Below are positions 55,693-64,000 of a stretch of DNA of 64,000 nucleotides, piece by piece. The first letter of the stretch is position 1, and each line of letters opens with the position of its first letter. Source of the stretch: Xanthomonas fragariae (GTDB taxonomy: Bacteria; Pseudomonadota; Gammaproteobacteria; Xanthomonadales; Xanthomonadaceae). The position numbers and the translations under genes were made by a program. Under the pieces are notes generated by a model. It was given only the letters and a program-made list of their open reading frames with translations. It had not been told where the DNA came from and made no database searches. The DNA lies in NCBI RefSeq assembly GCF_017603965.1, contig NZ_CP071955.1, forward strand, positions 1,488,001 to 1,552,000. The letters are read 5' to 3'.

Positions 55693-56660
55693 TGCCGGCC
55701 GACCGACGCCCGCTCGCGATCGCGCTGATGGGCCCAACTGCCAGCGGCAAGACCGCGTTGGCATTGAACATGGCAGAACGCTGGAACGGAGAGATCGTCA
55801 GCGTCGACTCGGCGCTGGTCTATCGCGGCCTGGAGATCGGTGCGGCCAAACCGGACGCTGCGATGCGCGCGGCGGTGCGGCATCACTTGATCGATCTGCG
55901 CGATCCCTGGCAGATCTATTCGGCTGCGGAATTCGCCACCGAGGCGCGGCAGGCGATCGAGCAGATCGTTGCGCGCGGCAAGCTGCCGATTCTGGTTGGC
56001 GGAACCGGGTTCTACTTCCGCGCCTTGCTGGACGGGCTGTCGCAACTGCCGGAAGCCGATCCGGCTGTGCGCGCGGCGATCGCTGCCGAAGCCGAACAGG
56101 TGGGTTGGGCTGCATTGCATACCCAGTTAGCGCAATTCGACTCGATCGCGGCTGCACGCATCCATGCCACCGACCCGCAGCGCATCCAGCGAGCGTTGGA
56201 GGTGTATCGCATCAGCGGGTGCCCGATCAGCTACTGGCAGGCGCTACCGCCCGGGCCGCGCCTGCCGGTGCGGGTGTTGAAGTTGGTGTTGGCCCCACGC
56301 GAGCGTGCGGTGTTGCATGCCCGCATCGCACACCGGCTGGACGCGATGCTGGCGCAGGATTTTCTTGCCGAAGTGCAACGTTTGCGAGAGCTGCCGCAGA
56401 TGCGGGCGGTGCCCGCGCCGCTGGATCTGCCTGCGGTGCGCGCAGTCGGGTATCGCCAGGCCTGGGAGTATCTGGACGGGGCCGGCAGCTTGGCCGACTG
56501 CCGCGACAAGGCGGTGCAGGCGACTCGGCAATTGGCCAAGCGTCAACTGACCTGGCTGCGTGGCGAGCTTGACGCACGCTGGTTCGATCCGGAGAGTGAC
56601 CGGCATCGATTGGAAAGCGCACTTGTCGGCTTCCTCGGTCATCGCCCCGGTGTGCGGTAG
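55692..56660 (+). CDS. miaA: tRNA dimethylallyltransferase
   Basis: A 322-residue enzyme adding a dimethylallyl group to A37 of tRNAs reading UNN codons. The P-loop is [20 protein letters not shown] near residue 10. The [17 protein letters not shown] segment binds the isoprenoid donor and catalytic Asp. [37 protein letters not shown] and [13 protein letters not shown] follow. Coupled to folP; hfq follows, the conserved miaA-hfq-hflX order. Confidence 0.96.
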   Translation: MPADRRPLAIALMGPTASGKTALALNMAERWNGEIVSVDSALVYRGLEIGAAKPDAAMRAAVRHHLIDLRDPWQIYSAAEFATEARQAIEQIVARGKLPILVGGTGFYFRALLDGLSQLPEADPAVRAAIAAEAEQVGWAALHTQLAQFDSIAAARIHATDPQRIQRALEVYRISGCPISYWQALPPGPRLPVRVLKLVLAPRERAVLHARIAHRLDAMLAQDFLAEVQRLRELPQMRAVPAPLDLPAVRAVGYRQAWEYLDGAGSLADCRDKAVQATRQLAKRQLTWLRGELDARWFDPESDRHRLESALVGFLGHRPGVR

Positions 56661-56753
56661 GCTTCAGGCGTGTAACATCCCGCTTCCGGGGCCGGCTGGG
56701 GATGGCAGGTGTCGACCGGGACAATAAGAACAATAATGGAAGAGGATTTTTCG

Positions 56754-57032
56754 ATGGCTAAGGGGCAATCTCTACAGGACCCATTCCTCAATGCGCTGCG
56801 GCGCGAGCGGGTCCCGGTTTCTGTGTATCTGGTCAACGGCATCAAGCTGCAGGGCACGATCGAGTCGTTCGACCAATTCGTGGTCTTGTTGCGCAATACC
56901 GTCAGTCAGATGGTTTACAAGCACGCCATCTCCACGGTGGTGCCGGCGCGCAATGTGCGGGTGGGGCAAGGTGGCGGGTATGTGCAATCCAATGAAGGCA
57001 CTCAGGCGGAAGATGACGACGTCGAGCAGTAA
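56754..57032 (+). CDS. hfq: RNA chaperone Hfq
   Basis: A 92-residue Sm-like protein (start [20 protein letters not shown]). The Sm1 motif spans [20 protein letters not shown] near residues 20-40; Sm2 is [14 protein letters not shown]. The hexamer mediates sRNA-mRNA pairing. The C-terminal tail ([15 protein letters not shown]) is short and acidic. The upstream GAGG at 56741 matches the ATG at 56754; the 15-codon longer frame is not supported. Confidence 0.97.
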   Translation: MAKGQSLQDPFLNALRRERVPVSVYLVNGIKLQGTIESFDQFVVLLRNTVSQMVYKHAISTVVPARNVRVGQGGGYVQSNEGTQAEDDDVEQ

Positions 57033-57043
57033 CGGAGCAGTGC

Positions 57044-58363
57044 GTGTTTGATCGTTCCCGCAAGGGTGAGCACGCGTTGTTGATTCAGACCCACTCCGGT
57101 GGGCCTGCCGAAGAAGATGTGATGGACGAGTTCGCCGACCTTGCAAAGTCGGCGGGCGCCACGGTTGCGGCTACGCTCACTGCGCGCATCGACAAACCGA
57201 GCCCGTCGACCTTGATCGGCAGCGGCAAGCTGGAAGAGATCAAGGCGGCTGCCGAGGCTACCGGCGCGGATCTGGTGTTGGTCAACCACACCTTGTCACC
57301 GGGCCAGGAGCGCAATCTGGAGCGCTATCTGGAGCGGCGCGTGATCGACCGCACCGGGTTGATCCTGGACATCTTCGCGCAACGTGCGCGCAGCCACGAA
57401 GGCAAGCTGCAGGTCGAACTGGCGCAGTTGCGGCATATGGCCACGCGGCTGGTGCGCGGCTGGACCCACCTGGAGCGTCAGCGCGGCGGTGCGATCGGTC
57501 TGCGCGGCCCCGGCGAAACCCAGCTGGAAACCGACCGCCGCCTGCTGCAAAAGCGTGTGGAGCAGTTGCAGCAGCGGCTGGAAAAAGTCGAGGTGCAGCG
57601 TAGCCAGATGCGTCGCGCGCGTCTGCGCAGCGAGCTGCCGCGGATCGCGCTGGTTGGCTATACCAACGCCGGCAAGTCGACGCTGTTCAATGCGTTGACC
57701 GGTGCGCAGGCATATGTGGCCGATCAATTGTTCGCCACCCTGGACCCCACCGTGCGCCGCATCGCGTTGCCGGGCGGCAGCGCGATTCTTGCCGATACGG
57801 TCGGCTTCGTGCGCGACCTGCCGCACCAACTGGTCGCCGCGTTCCGTTCGACCTTGTCCGAAGCGCGTGACGCCGATCTGTTGTTGCACATCGTCGATGC
57901 GGCCGACCTGCTGCGCGAAGAACGCATCTTGCAGGTCGACGAGGTGTTGCAAGCCGTCGGTGCCGGCGATCTGCCGCAGCTGCTGGTGTTCAACAAGATT
58001 GACAAGATCGAGGGTGCCGAAGTGCGCCACGATGCGCAGGACGGCATCCCTGACCAGGCACGACGCGAACGCGTGTGGGTCTCCGCGCGCGACGGGCGTG
58101 GATTGGAAGAACTGCAAAATGCGCTCGGTCAGCGGCTGGATCTGCGTCATCTGACCGGAAAGCTGCGACTGCCGTCGTCGGCCGGTCGCCTGCGTTCCAA
58201 GCTGCATCAGCTGGCAGTGGTGCGCAACGAGCAGTCCGACGAGGACGGTTGGTTGCTGGATGTCGACCTACCGATGGTCGAGGCCGAAAGGCTTGCCGCA
58301 GGCGAAGACGGTGCGCCATTGCGCGCGATGCTGCCGGATCGTCGCGAAGACTGGGAGTCGTGA
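57044..58363 (+). CDS. hflX: Ribosome-associated GTPase HflX
   Basis: A 439-residue GTPase that splits stalled ribosomes. It starts at GTG 57044 (FDRSRKGEHALLIQTHSGG), 11 bp after hfq. The N-terminal HflX domain includes PSPSTLIGSGKLEEIKAAAE and LSPGQERNLERYLERRVIDR; the middle helix carries GRCxxxK-like GPGETQLETDRRLLQKRVEQ. The G domain has G1 GYTNAGKSTLFNALTG near residue 204, G3 DTVGFVRDLPHQL and G4 NKIDK. Confidence 0.96.
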   Translation: MFDRSRKGEHALLIQTHSGGPAEEDVMDEFADLAKSAGATVAATLTARIDKPSPSTLIGSGKLEEIKAAAEATGADLVLVNHTLSPGQERNLERYLERRVIDRTGLILDIFAQRARSHEGKLQVELAQLRHMATRLVRGWTHLERQRGGAIGLRGPGETQLETDRRLLQKRVEQLQQRLEKVEVQRSQMRRARLRSELPRIALVGYTNAGKSTLFNALTGAQAYVADQLFATLDPTVRRIALPGGSAILADTVGFVRDLPHQLVAAFRSTLSEARDADLLLHIVDAADLLREERILQVDEVLQAVGAGDLPQLLVFNKIDKIEGAEVRHDAQDGIPDQARRERVWVSARDGRGLEELQNALGQRLDLRHLTGKLRLPSSAGRLRSKLHQLAVVRNEQSDEDGWLLDVDLPMVEAERLAAGEDGAPLRAMLPDRREDWES

Positions 58364-58368
58364 TCGAT

Positions 58369-58400
58369 GCTGCACAGTTGGGTTGGCCCAACTGTGCAGC
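58369..58400 (+). terminator. Hairpin terminator of the hfq-hflX unit
   Basis: A perfect 14-bp stem (GCTGCACAGTTGGG and its complement, loop TTGG), starting 6 bp after the hflX stop. It is followed by CGGTTTGTCT. It likely ends the folP-miaA-hfq-hflX transcript. Confidence 0.8.
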
Positions 58401-58736
58401 CGGTTTGTCTGATCGGGAAGGCCGCACGTGCAGTGTCGCCGTGGCGATGTGCGACATTGCACATGTCGCGTTTTGCGTATTGCCCATGAACTTATCGCCG
58501 CAGACGCTGTGCGTGGCTTATCCAGGTGCAGCAGCGATGCAATTCCAATCGCGCATTGCAAGCAAGCCACTGGCGACCTATTCGCGGATTTGGACCAGGA
58601 CACGACATTGGTTGGTTGCGCATCGCCTCCAAACCTGCCCCACGTTGCGGCCAACTGGAATGTGCGTTGACCGCAGACAGACGGGGTAAATTGGGCTAAA
58701 ACGTCGGCTGCCCCTTTTGTTGCCGTGCCCAGGTCC
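58401..58736. other. Intergenic, no gene seen
   Basis: 336 bp between the hflX terminator and the cinA-type gene. Small open frames here lack domains or ribosome-binding sites. The pncC promoter presumably lies towards the right end. Confidence 0.35.
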
Positions 58737-59225
58737 ATGTCCGCCGATTCCGAACTGCAGCAGTTAGCCGAAACCCTTGGTCAGCAATTGCTTGACGCGC
58801 GCGAGCGTTTGGTCACTGCCGAGAGCTGTACCGGTGGCTGGATCGCCAAGGCGATGACCGATGTCGCCGGCTCCTCGCACTGGTTCGACTGCGGCATGGC
58901 TGCCTACAGTTACGAGGCCAAGCAGGCATTGCTCGGGGTGCGGCCACAGACGCTGGAAGTGCACGGTGCGGTCAGCCGCGAAACCGTGATTGAAATGGTG
59001 TCCGGTGCGCTGGTCAATTCCGGCGCCAGCATCGCCGTAGCGGTGACTGGTATCGCCGGACCCGGTGGCGGCAGCGAAGACAAGCCGGTCGGCACGGTGT
59101 GGATCGGCTGGAAGCGTCGCGGCGGTTACGCCACTGCGCAAGTATTCCAGTTCAATGGCAATCGTGATGCGGTGCGTCGTCAGGCCGTTGTCGCGGCATT
59201 GCGTGGGCTGAGCGCACTGCTGTAA
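58737..59225 (+). CDS. pncC: Nicotinamide-nucleotide amidohydrolase (CinA C-terminal domain)
   Basis: A 162-residue stand-alone CinA C-terminal domain, which deamidates NMN to nicotinate mononucleotide in NAD recycling. The start ATG 58737 (MSADSELQQLAETLGQQLLD) is family-like. Core motifs are VTAESCTGGWIAKAMTDVAG near residue 24, then SYEAKQALLGV, HGAVSRETVIEMVSGAL and AVTGIAGPGGGSEDKPVGTV near 102. A CinA gene often lies upstream of recA, as here, though a relic and two genes now separate them. Confidence 0.94.
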   Translation: MSADSELQQLAETLGQQLLDARERLVTAESCTGGWIAKAMTDVAGSSHWFDCGMAAYSYEAKQALLGVRPQTLEVHGAVSRETVIEMVSGALVNSGASIAVAVTGIAGPGGGSEDKPVGTVWIGWKRRGGYATAQVFQFNGNRDAVRRQAVVAALRGLSALL

Positions 59226-59269
59226 GTCACGCGGAAGAACAGCGTGTCGGCACTTGGTGTGCTGCGCAG

Positions 59270-59800
59270 AGCGTGACCTTTAAGAGCGGCTACAAGTCAG
59301 GTGGTTTCAATCTGATCGCGTGCAGTCATCCTACGGCTTGTCCAGCGGCGTACAAGGCATCTTGCCGGTGGACGACACTGCATTTGCTGGCGAGTTCGTC
59401 GACAGTGACGAGTTTGGCGCCAAGACCACCTGGCTCGGCGGCAATCTGCTGTTAAACGCGACACTGTTCTATCAGGATTTCAGCGATTTTCAGCTCAACA
59501 ATTTCCTTGGCACGAGTTTTGTGGTGCGCGCCATTCCCACCGTGGTGTTGCGCGGAATCGATACGGAAATTCTGTGGCAACGCGCAGTGCCGGGCCTGAT
59601 GTTGAAGGACGGGCTCAGCTATACCGACACCGCGTATGGCGATGGCCTATTACCGGATGCGGATCTGGCGCCGCTTCCTGGCAGCGGTTTGAGCTTTGCG
59701 CCGCGCTGGTCGGCCAATCTGTCGCTGACTTACGAACATGCGCTTGGCAACTGCGCTATTGAGGTGTTTGCACTGGACTGCGGTGCTGCATGTTCGACAG
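59270..59800 (+). pseudogene. TonB-dependent receptor C-terminal fragment
   Basis: The frame begins inside a receptor barrel (FKSGYKSGGFNL), slips frame near 59310-59325, and continues with VPVDDTAFAGEFVDSDEFG-like strands, GGNLLLNATLFYQDFSDFQL, FVVRAIPTVVLRGIDTEILW and LSFAPRWSANLSLTYEHALG. The 5' three quarters and the extreme C-terminus are missing. Hairpin repeat copy 3 starts 33 bp after the last recognisable strand. It is a relic without function. Confidence 0.82.
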
Positions 59801-59832
59801 GCGGCTGTGCGGGCCCAACGCAACCTGCGCTA

Positions 59833-59975
59833 AGATTGGCTAACAAAACGGCTGCGCAGCCGCCAGGCGGGCGCGGGCCGCGCTCGGAATCGGCATATAC
59901 CCCTCGTATACTGCGGTTCCTCCGCGCCGTCCGCACCCACCTGTCGACTGTTCGCTACGTTTTGTTAGTTAATCT
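59833..59975 (+). repeat. Hairpin repeat, copy 3 (complete)
   Basis: Terminal repeats are AGATTGGCTAACAAAAC (59833-59849) and GTTTTGTTAGTTAATCT (59959-59975). Where copy 2 has AGAGC paired with GCTCT, this copy has AGATT paired with AATCT: both sides changed together. The interior matches copy 2 (CGCCAGGCGGGCGCG, CTCGGAATCGGCAT, CGCCGTCCGCACCCACCTG). Confidence 0.9.
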
Positions 59976-60161
59976 AAGCGCGCAGCCGACGAGGGCGCGA
60001 CAGCGGCGGGCAGATCGGTTACAAACTAAGGTCCCATTGCTGACCCGCGTGCCGATGCGTTCGCTTTCTGCTCCTGCCTCTTTTTTCTCGACACTGCATA
60101 ACATCGCGCGGCGTGGTTTTACGCAGCGCCTGACGGTTCCGCAAGTGCAGGCGCTACGCTG

Positions 60162-61838
60162 ATGTGGGAAGCACTTAGCACCGTTCGTGATCTCGGGCGT
60201 TTGCAGGAAATCGCCTCGGTCCTGATGCGTTACGGCTTTGGCGACGTAGTGCGCCGCATCGGGCTTGCCGATGTGCTCGAACGCGCCGGCAGGCTGTTGC
60301 ATTGGCATAACGCCGAGGGCCGCCTGCGCATGTCCGCCGCGATGCGCGTGCGACGTGCCTTGGAAGAACTCGGACCGACCTTCGTCAAATTCGGGCAGGT
60401 GCTGGCCACACGCGTGGATCTGTTGGCACCGGAATGGATCCAAGAGTTGAGCGAGCTGCAGAACGCGGCGCCGGCGCTGCCTTTCGAGCAAATCCGTCCG
60501 CAACTTGTCGCAGCGCTGGGCATGGAGCCGGAAAGCGTGTTCGCACGCCTGGACGAGCAACCGCTGGCTGCCGCATCGCTGGCACAGACGCACCGCGCCT
60601 GGCTGGCCGATGGCACACCGGTGGTGTTGAAGATCCGTCGCCCCGGCATCGGCGATATCATCGATGCGGACCTGCGCCTGCTCGCGCGGCTCGCCGAAAT
60701 CGTCGAAAACCGCGCGCCCGATTTGAAGCGGTATCGCCCTGCCGAAGTAGTGCAGCAATTCACCATCTCGCTGCGGCGCGAACTGGACTTCGCTGCCGAA
60801 TGCCGCAATGCCGAACGTATCGCAGCCAACTTTGCGCATGATCCGCAGGTCGTGGTGCCGGACGTGTATTGGGAGTGGACGTGCGAATCGCTCAACGTGC
60901 AGGAGTTCATCGACGGCATTCCGGGGCGGGATCTGATCGCTGTCGATGCGGCCGGCCTGGACCGCAAGGCGCTCGCGCGCAGCGGTGCCGGCATCGTGCT
61001 GAAGATGGTGCTGCAGGACGGTTGCTTCCATGCCGATCCGCATCCGGGCAACATTTTCTATCTGCGCGACGGCCGCATCGCTCTCATCGATTTCGGCATG
61101 GTCGGGCGCGTCTCCGAGCAGCGCCGGTTCCAGGTCGCGCAACTGCTGCACGGCATGGTGAGCTACGACGCCGAAGCGGTGATCGACGTATTGCTGGAAT
61201 GGGCCGGAACCAGCCTGGATATCGACGAATCGCGCTTGCAGCAGGACATCGGCGCGTTCGTCGATGAATATCGTGGCGTTCCGCTGAAGGAATTGCGCAT
61301 CGGCGCAATGCTTGGCGATGTAACCTCCATCCTGCGCGATCATGGGCTGACGCTGCCGTCGGATCTGGCGCTGATGATCAAGGCCTTTCTCACGCTCGAA
61401 GGCATGGGGCGTCAGCTCGATCCGGATTTCGACATGGCTACCGAGGCGCGCCCGTATCTCGAACGCGTGGTGATGCAGCGCTATGCACCACGTGCGATGT
61501 TGCGACGTAGCCGTCGCACCGTGACCGGCGCGATCGATCTGATTGGCGATCTGCCCCGTGACCTAAAGCGGCTGCTGCAGGCCGCCCGTCGCGGCAAGCT
61601 GCAACTGCACGTCGAAACACGCGCGTTGCGTGAGTTCGGCGAGCAGGTCGACCGTGCTGCCAATCGGCTCACGATGGGCATCGTCACCGCCGCACTGGTG
61701 ATCGGCTCGTCTATCGTCATGAACAGTGTCGGCGGCAGCGCCAGCCGCTGGTTACTCGCATTAGGTGTGAGCGGCTTCATCAGCGCGGCGCTCTGCGGTA
61801 TCTGGATTTTGTTCTCGATCTGGCGCAGTCGGCGTTAG
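60162..61838 (+). CDS. ABC1/UbiB-family atypical kinase
   Basis: A 558-residue ABC1/AarF-type protein. The KxGQ signature is GPTFVKFGQVLATRVDLLAP near residue 68. The Ala-rich nucleotide loop is ASLAQTHRAWLADGTPVVLKI near 135, with QEFIDGIPG and the HADPHPGNIF / IDFGMVG catalytic pair near 290-310. Two C-terminal membrane helices (VTAALVIGSSIVMNSV and LGVSGFISAALCGIWILF) anchor it. UbiB-type proteins assist ubiquinone synthesis or lipid handling. It is not beside other ubi genes, so a specific role is not assigned. Confidence 0.92.
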   Translation: MWEALSTVRDLGRLQEIASVLMRYGFGDVVRRIGLADVLERAGRLLHWHNAEGRLRMSAAMRVRRALEELGPTFVKFGQVLATRVDLLAPEWIQELSELQNAAPALPFEQIRPQLVAALGMEPESVFARLDEQPLAAASLAQTHRAWLADGTPVVLKIRRPGIGDIIDADLRLLARLAEIVENRAPDLKRYRPAEVVQQFTISLRRELDFAAECRNAERIAANFAHDPQVVVPDVYWEWTCESLNVQEFIDGIPGRDLIAVDAAGLDRKALARSGAGIVLKMVLQDGCFHADPHPGNIFYLRDGRIALIDFGMVGRVSEQRRFQVAQLLHGMVSYDAEAVIDVLLEWAGTSLDIDESRLQQDIGAFVDEYRGVPLKELRIGAMLGDVTSILRDHGLTLPSDLALMIKAFLTLEGMGRQLDPDFDMATEARPYLERVVMQRYAPRAMLRRSRRTVTGAIDLIGDLPRDLKRLLQAARRGKLQLHVETRALREFGEQVDRAANRLTMGIVTAALVIGSSIVMNSVGGSASRWLLALGVSGFISAALCGIWILFSIWRSRR

Positions 61839-61912
61839 AGCGCTGCCAGGCTCCTGACACCCTCCGCCGCCGCTGCGGGCACGCAGCCACGGGGGTATTG
61901 TGCGGGCGGCAA

Positions 61913-61931
61913 TTAGTAGTAATACTACTAA
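61913..61931. promoter_or_regulatory. LexA operator (SOS box)
   Basis: TTAGTAGTAATACTACTAA is a perfect 19-bp palindrome ending 2 bp before the lexA start. It contains the Xanthomonas LexA motif TTAG-N6-TTACTA type in both directions as I recall it. Position over the ribosome-binding region implies tight autorepression of lexA. Confidence 0.9.
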
Positions 61932-61933
61932 CT

Positions 61934-62575
61934 ATGGACCTGACCGAAACCCAGCAAGCTATCCTGGCCTTGATCGCCAAGCACATCGATGCAGACGGCG
62001 TTCCGCCTTCCCAGACTGAGATCGCGCGTGCATTTGGCTTCAAGGGCGTGCGCGCGGCACAGTACCATTTGGAGGCACTGGAGCAGGCCGGCGCAATTCG
62101 TCGTGTGCCTGGCCAAGCCCGTAGCATCCGTCTAGCCGGGCAGGGCGCGCAGTCGCGCACGCCGCCAGTGGGCGAGCCCTTCCGCGACAACGTTTTGCGT
62201 CTGCCGGTGCTGGGCCGCGTGGCGGCAGGTTTGCCGATCGGCGCCGATATCGGTTCGGATGACTTTGTGGTGCTGGATCGAGTGTTCTTCTCGCCGTCGC
62301 CGGACTATCTGCTCAAGGTGCAGGGCGATTCGATGCGCGACGAAGGCATCTTCGATGGCGACCTGATCGGTGTGCATCGCACCCGCGATGCGCGCTCGGG
62401 GCAGATCGTGGTGGCGCGGATCGATGAAGAGATCACGGTCAAATTGCTGAAGATCGGCAAGGATCGCATCCGGCTGCTGCCGCGCAATCCAGATTATGCA
62501 CCGATCGAAGTGCTGCCGGACCAGGATTTCGCGATCGAGGGCCTGTATTGCGGACTGTTGAGGCCAAATCGCTGA
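61934..62575 (+). CDS. lexA: LexA repressor
   Basis: A 213-residue SOS repressor. The start ATG 61934 (MDLTETQQAILALIAKHIDA) follows the operator. The winged helix covers residues 1-70. The self-cleavage site is Ala98-Gly99 (RVAAGLPIG), with Ser133 (GDSMRDEGIFDGD) and Lys170 (EITVKLLKIG) as the catalytic dyad. Activated RecA, encoded 185 bp downstream, stimulates cleavage. Xanthomonas species often carry two LexA genes; this one is the recA-linked copy. Confidence 0.96.
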   Translation: MDLTETQQAILALIAKHIDADGVPPSQTEIARAFGFKGVRAAQYHLEALEQAGAIRRVPGQARSIRLAGQGAQSRTPPVGEPFRDNVLRLPVLGRVAAGLPIGADIGSDDFVVLDRVFFSPSPDYLLKVQGDSMRDEGIFDGDLIGVHRTRDARSGQIVVARIDEEITVKLLKIGKDRIRLLPRNPDYAPIEVLPDQDFAIEGLYCGLLRPNR

Positions 62576-62760
62576 GCACTGTGCCGATGGCTGTGCTGGC
62601 TTTTTCCCGATCCGGTACTGCAGGATTCCCGGCTGCCACCGTAGTTATCGCATCCCTAATCTAAGTGTGTCGCCTCCAGTCTCAGCTTGTGCGATACACA
62701 GCCGCTACATTAGCCCCATACCGAAGCCCCATAGCGAAATCACTGACAAGGATCACCCAG

Positions 62761-63792
62761 ATGGATGAGAACAAGAAGCGCGCCCTTTCTGCTGCACTGA
62801 GCCAGATCGAAAAGCAATTCGGCAAGGGCTCGGTGATGCGCATGGGCGACCGCGTGATCGAGGCGGTCGAAGTTATTCCGACCGGCTCGCTGATGCTGGA
62901 CATCGCACTGGGGATCGGTGGTCTGCCGAAGGGCCGCGTGGTTGAAATTTACGGCCCGGAATCCTCGGGCAAAACCACCCTGACCCTGCAGGCGATTGCC
63001 GAGTGCCAGAAAAAGGGCGGCACTGCGGCCTTCATCGACGCCGAGCACGCACTGGACCCGATCTATGCAGCCAAGCTGGGCGTCAACGTTGACGACCTGC
63101 TGCTGTCGCAACCGGATACCGGTGAGCAGGCGCTGGAAATCGCCGACATGCTGGTGCGTTCCAGCTCGGTGGACATTGTGGTGATCGACTCGGTTGCCGC
63201 ACTGACCCCGAAGGCAGAAATCGAAGGCGAAATGGGCGACCAGCTGCCAGGTCTGCAGGCTCGTCTGATGAGCCAGGCGCTGCGTAAGCTGACCGGCAAC
63301 ATCAAGCGTTCCAACACGCTGGTGGTCTTCATCAACCAATTGCGCATGAAGATCGGTGTCATGATGCCGGGCCAGAGCCCGGAAGTGACCACTGGCGGCA
63401 ATGCGCTGAAGTTCTACGCCTCGGTGCGTCTTGATATCCGTCGTATCGGCGCGATCAAGAAGGGCGACGAGATCATCGGCAACCAGACGAAGATCAAGGT
63501 AGTCAAGAACAAGCTGGCGCCCCCGTTCAAGCAGGTCGTGACCGAAATCCTCTACGGCGAGGGCATCAGCCGCGAAGGCGAGTTGATCGACATGGGCGTG
63601 GAAGCCAAATTGGTCGATAAGGCCGGCGCCTGGTACAGCTACGGCGAGGAGCGCATCGGGCAAGGTAAGGACAATGCCCGCACTTACCTGCGCGATAACC
63701 CGCAGGTTGCCGTCCGGCTGGAAGCCGAGCTGCGCGAGAAGTTCCAGCCTGCCGAAGCGCCGCGCGAAGCAGACGACGCCGAGAAAGAATAA
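62761..63792 (+). CDS. recA: Recombinase RecA
   Basis: A 343-residue RecA with start ATG 62761 ([20 protein letters not shown]). Walker A is GPESSGKT at residues 65-72; Walker B is [20 protein letters not shown] near 140. The L1/L2 DNA-binding loops and the [21 protein letters not shown] stretch are present. No LexA-type palindrome is seen in the 185-bp gap, so SOS control may come from the lexA promoter. Its stop codon overlaps hairpin repeat copy 4 by one base; recX is not seen before the window end. Confidence 0.98.
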   Translation: MDENKKRALSAALSQIEKQFGKGSVMRMGDRVIEAVEVIPTGSLMLDIALGIGGLPKGRVVEIYGPESSGKTTLTLQAIAECQKKGGTAAFIDAEHALDPIYAAKLGVNVDDLLLSQPDTGEQALEIADMLVRSSSVDIVVIDSVAALTPKAEIEGEMGDQLPGLQARLMSQALRKLTGNIKRSNTLVVFINQLRMKIGVMMPGQSPEVTTGGNALKFYASVRLDIRRIGAIKKGDEIIGNQTKIKVVKNKLAPPFKQVVTEILYGEGISREGELIDMGVEAKLVDKAGAWYSYGEERIGQGKDNARTYLRDNPQVAVRLEAELREKFQPAEAPREADDAEKE

Positions 63793-63931
63793 GAGCAGCT
63801 AACAAAACCTAGCGAGCAGTCGTCAGGTGGGTGCGGACGGCGCGGAGGAACCAGAGTGTACGCGTGGTGCATGCCGATTCCGAGCACCGGCCGCGCCCGC
63901 CTGGCGGCGCAGTTGTTTTGTTGGCCGCTCT
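63792..63931 (-). repeat. Hairpin repeat, copy 4 (complete)
   Basis: The outer ends are AGAGCAGCTAACAAAAC (63792-63808) and GTTTTGTTGGCCGCTCT (63915-63931). The left side has CTAGCGAGCAGTCGTCAGG, so this copy is inverted relative to copies 2 and 3. The interior holds GGTGGGTGCGGACGGCGCGG, ATGCCGATTCCGAGC and CCGCGCCCGCCTGGCGGC. It begins on the last base of the recA stop codon and may form the 3' end of the recA message. Confidence 0.92.
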
Positions 63932-63944
63932 AAGTGTCGCCGAA

Positions 63945-63967
63945 GCGGCCGGTGCTCGGAAACGGCA
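63945..63967 (+). repeat. Partial hairpin-repeat fragment
   Basis: GCGGCCGGTGCTCGGAAACG followed by GCA matches the internal part of copy 2 (6656 onward) with one change. It may be an extra fragment of the same family directly after copy 4. Confidence 0.5.
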
Positions 63968-64000
63968 CCGCTGGTAACCAGGGGCCAGTGTCGGTCATGC

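Noticed and set aside
1..64000. CRISPR arrays, rRNA or tRNA genes
   Set aside because: No regularly spaced short repeats and no conserved rRNA or tRNA sequence was found on either strand.

Overview
The window is a chromosomal segment of a Xanthomonas-type gammaproteobacterium. Supporting evidence is the high GC content, the gene orders (scpA-scpB-rluB; cmk-rpsA-ihfB-lapA-lapB; rlmE-ftsH; folP-miaA-hfq-hflX; cinA, lexA, recA), a lexA operator of the TTAGTAGTAATACTACTAA type, and a TonB receptor/LacI/ABC carbohydrate-scavenging locus. It carries many insertion sequences, IS relics and pseudogenes, as seen in host-adapted plant pathogens such as X. oryzae or X. fragariae. The species cannot be fixed from sequence reading alone.

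Layout. 1-6.4 kb: glutaminyl cyclase, a small exported protein, rluB, scpB and scpA (leftward), then a YciI/BolA pair. 6.4-7.2 kb: an intergenic stretch with an IS-end-like scar and a 144-bp hairpin repeat. 7.25-19.3 kb: a carbohydrate-utilisation locus with a LacI regulator, a frameshifted TonB-dependent receptor, a GH144-like lipoprotein, a sugar-binding lipoprotein, two permeases and a large discoidin/six-hairpin glycosidase. A relic IS transposase follows. 20.2-24.5 kb: a TraB-family membrane protein, a GNAT acetyltransferase and the agmatine-to-putrescine enzymes AguB and AguA (all leftward), plus a small exported protein. 24.7-33.3 kb: rpmJ, cmk, rpsA, ihfB, lapA, lapB, a WecA/WbpL-type glycosyl-1-P transferase, a WbpM-type dehydratase and galU (translation, nucleoid and envelope polysaccharide). 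33.5-34.7 kb: a decayed Kef-type antiporter. 35-39.5 kb: a DUF1244 protein, folD, guaB and guaA.

39.5-50.9 kb is an accessory island beginning at the 3' end of guaA. It holds a decayed tyrosine integrase preceded by three direct repeats, three packed IS3-family elements, an IS701 relic, an unknown zinc-finger-like gene, a TraK-like gene, an origin of transfer closely resembling that of IncP plasmid RP4/RK2, a FitAB (VapBC-type) toxin-antitoxin pair, an IS30 relic, and an IS5-family element inserted with a TTAG target duplication inside an older IS5-type relic. I read it as an eroded integrative mobilisable element or plasmid insertion that keeps a recognisable IncP oriT without a relaxase.

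51-64 kb returns to core genes: an Mth938-like protein, yhbY, rlmE, ftsH, folP, miaA, hfq, hflX, cinA/pncC, a TonB-receptor fragment, an ABC1/UbiB kinase, lexA and recA.

A family of about 140-bp imperfect hairpin repeats with CTAACAAAAC ends occurs four times (window start, 6.6, 59.8 and 63.8 kb). Its outer stem varies in a compensatory way between copies. No tRNA, rRNA or CRISPR array was found.
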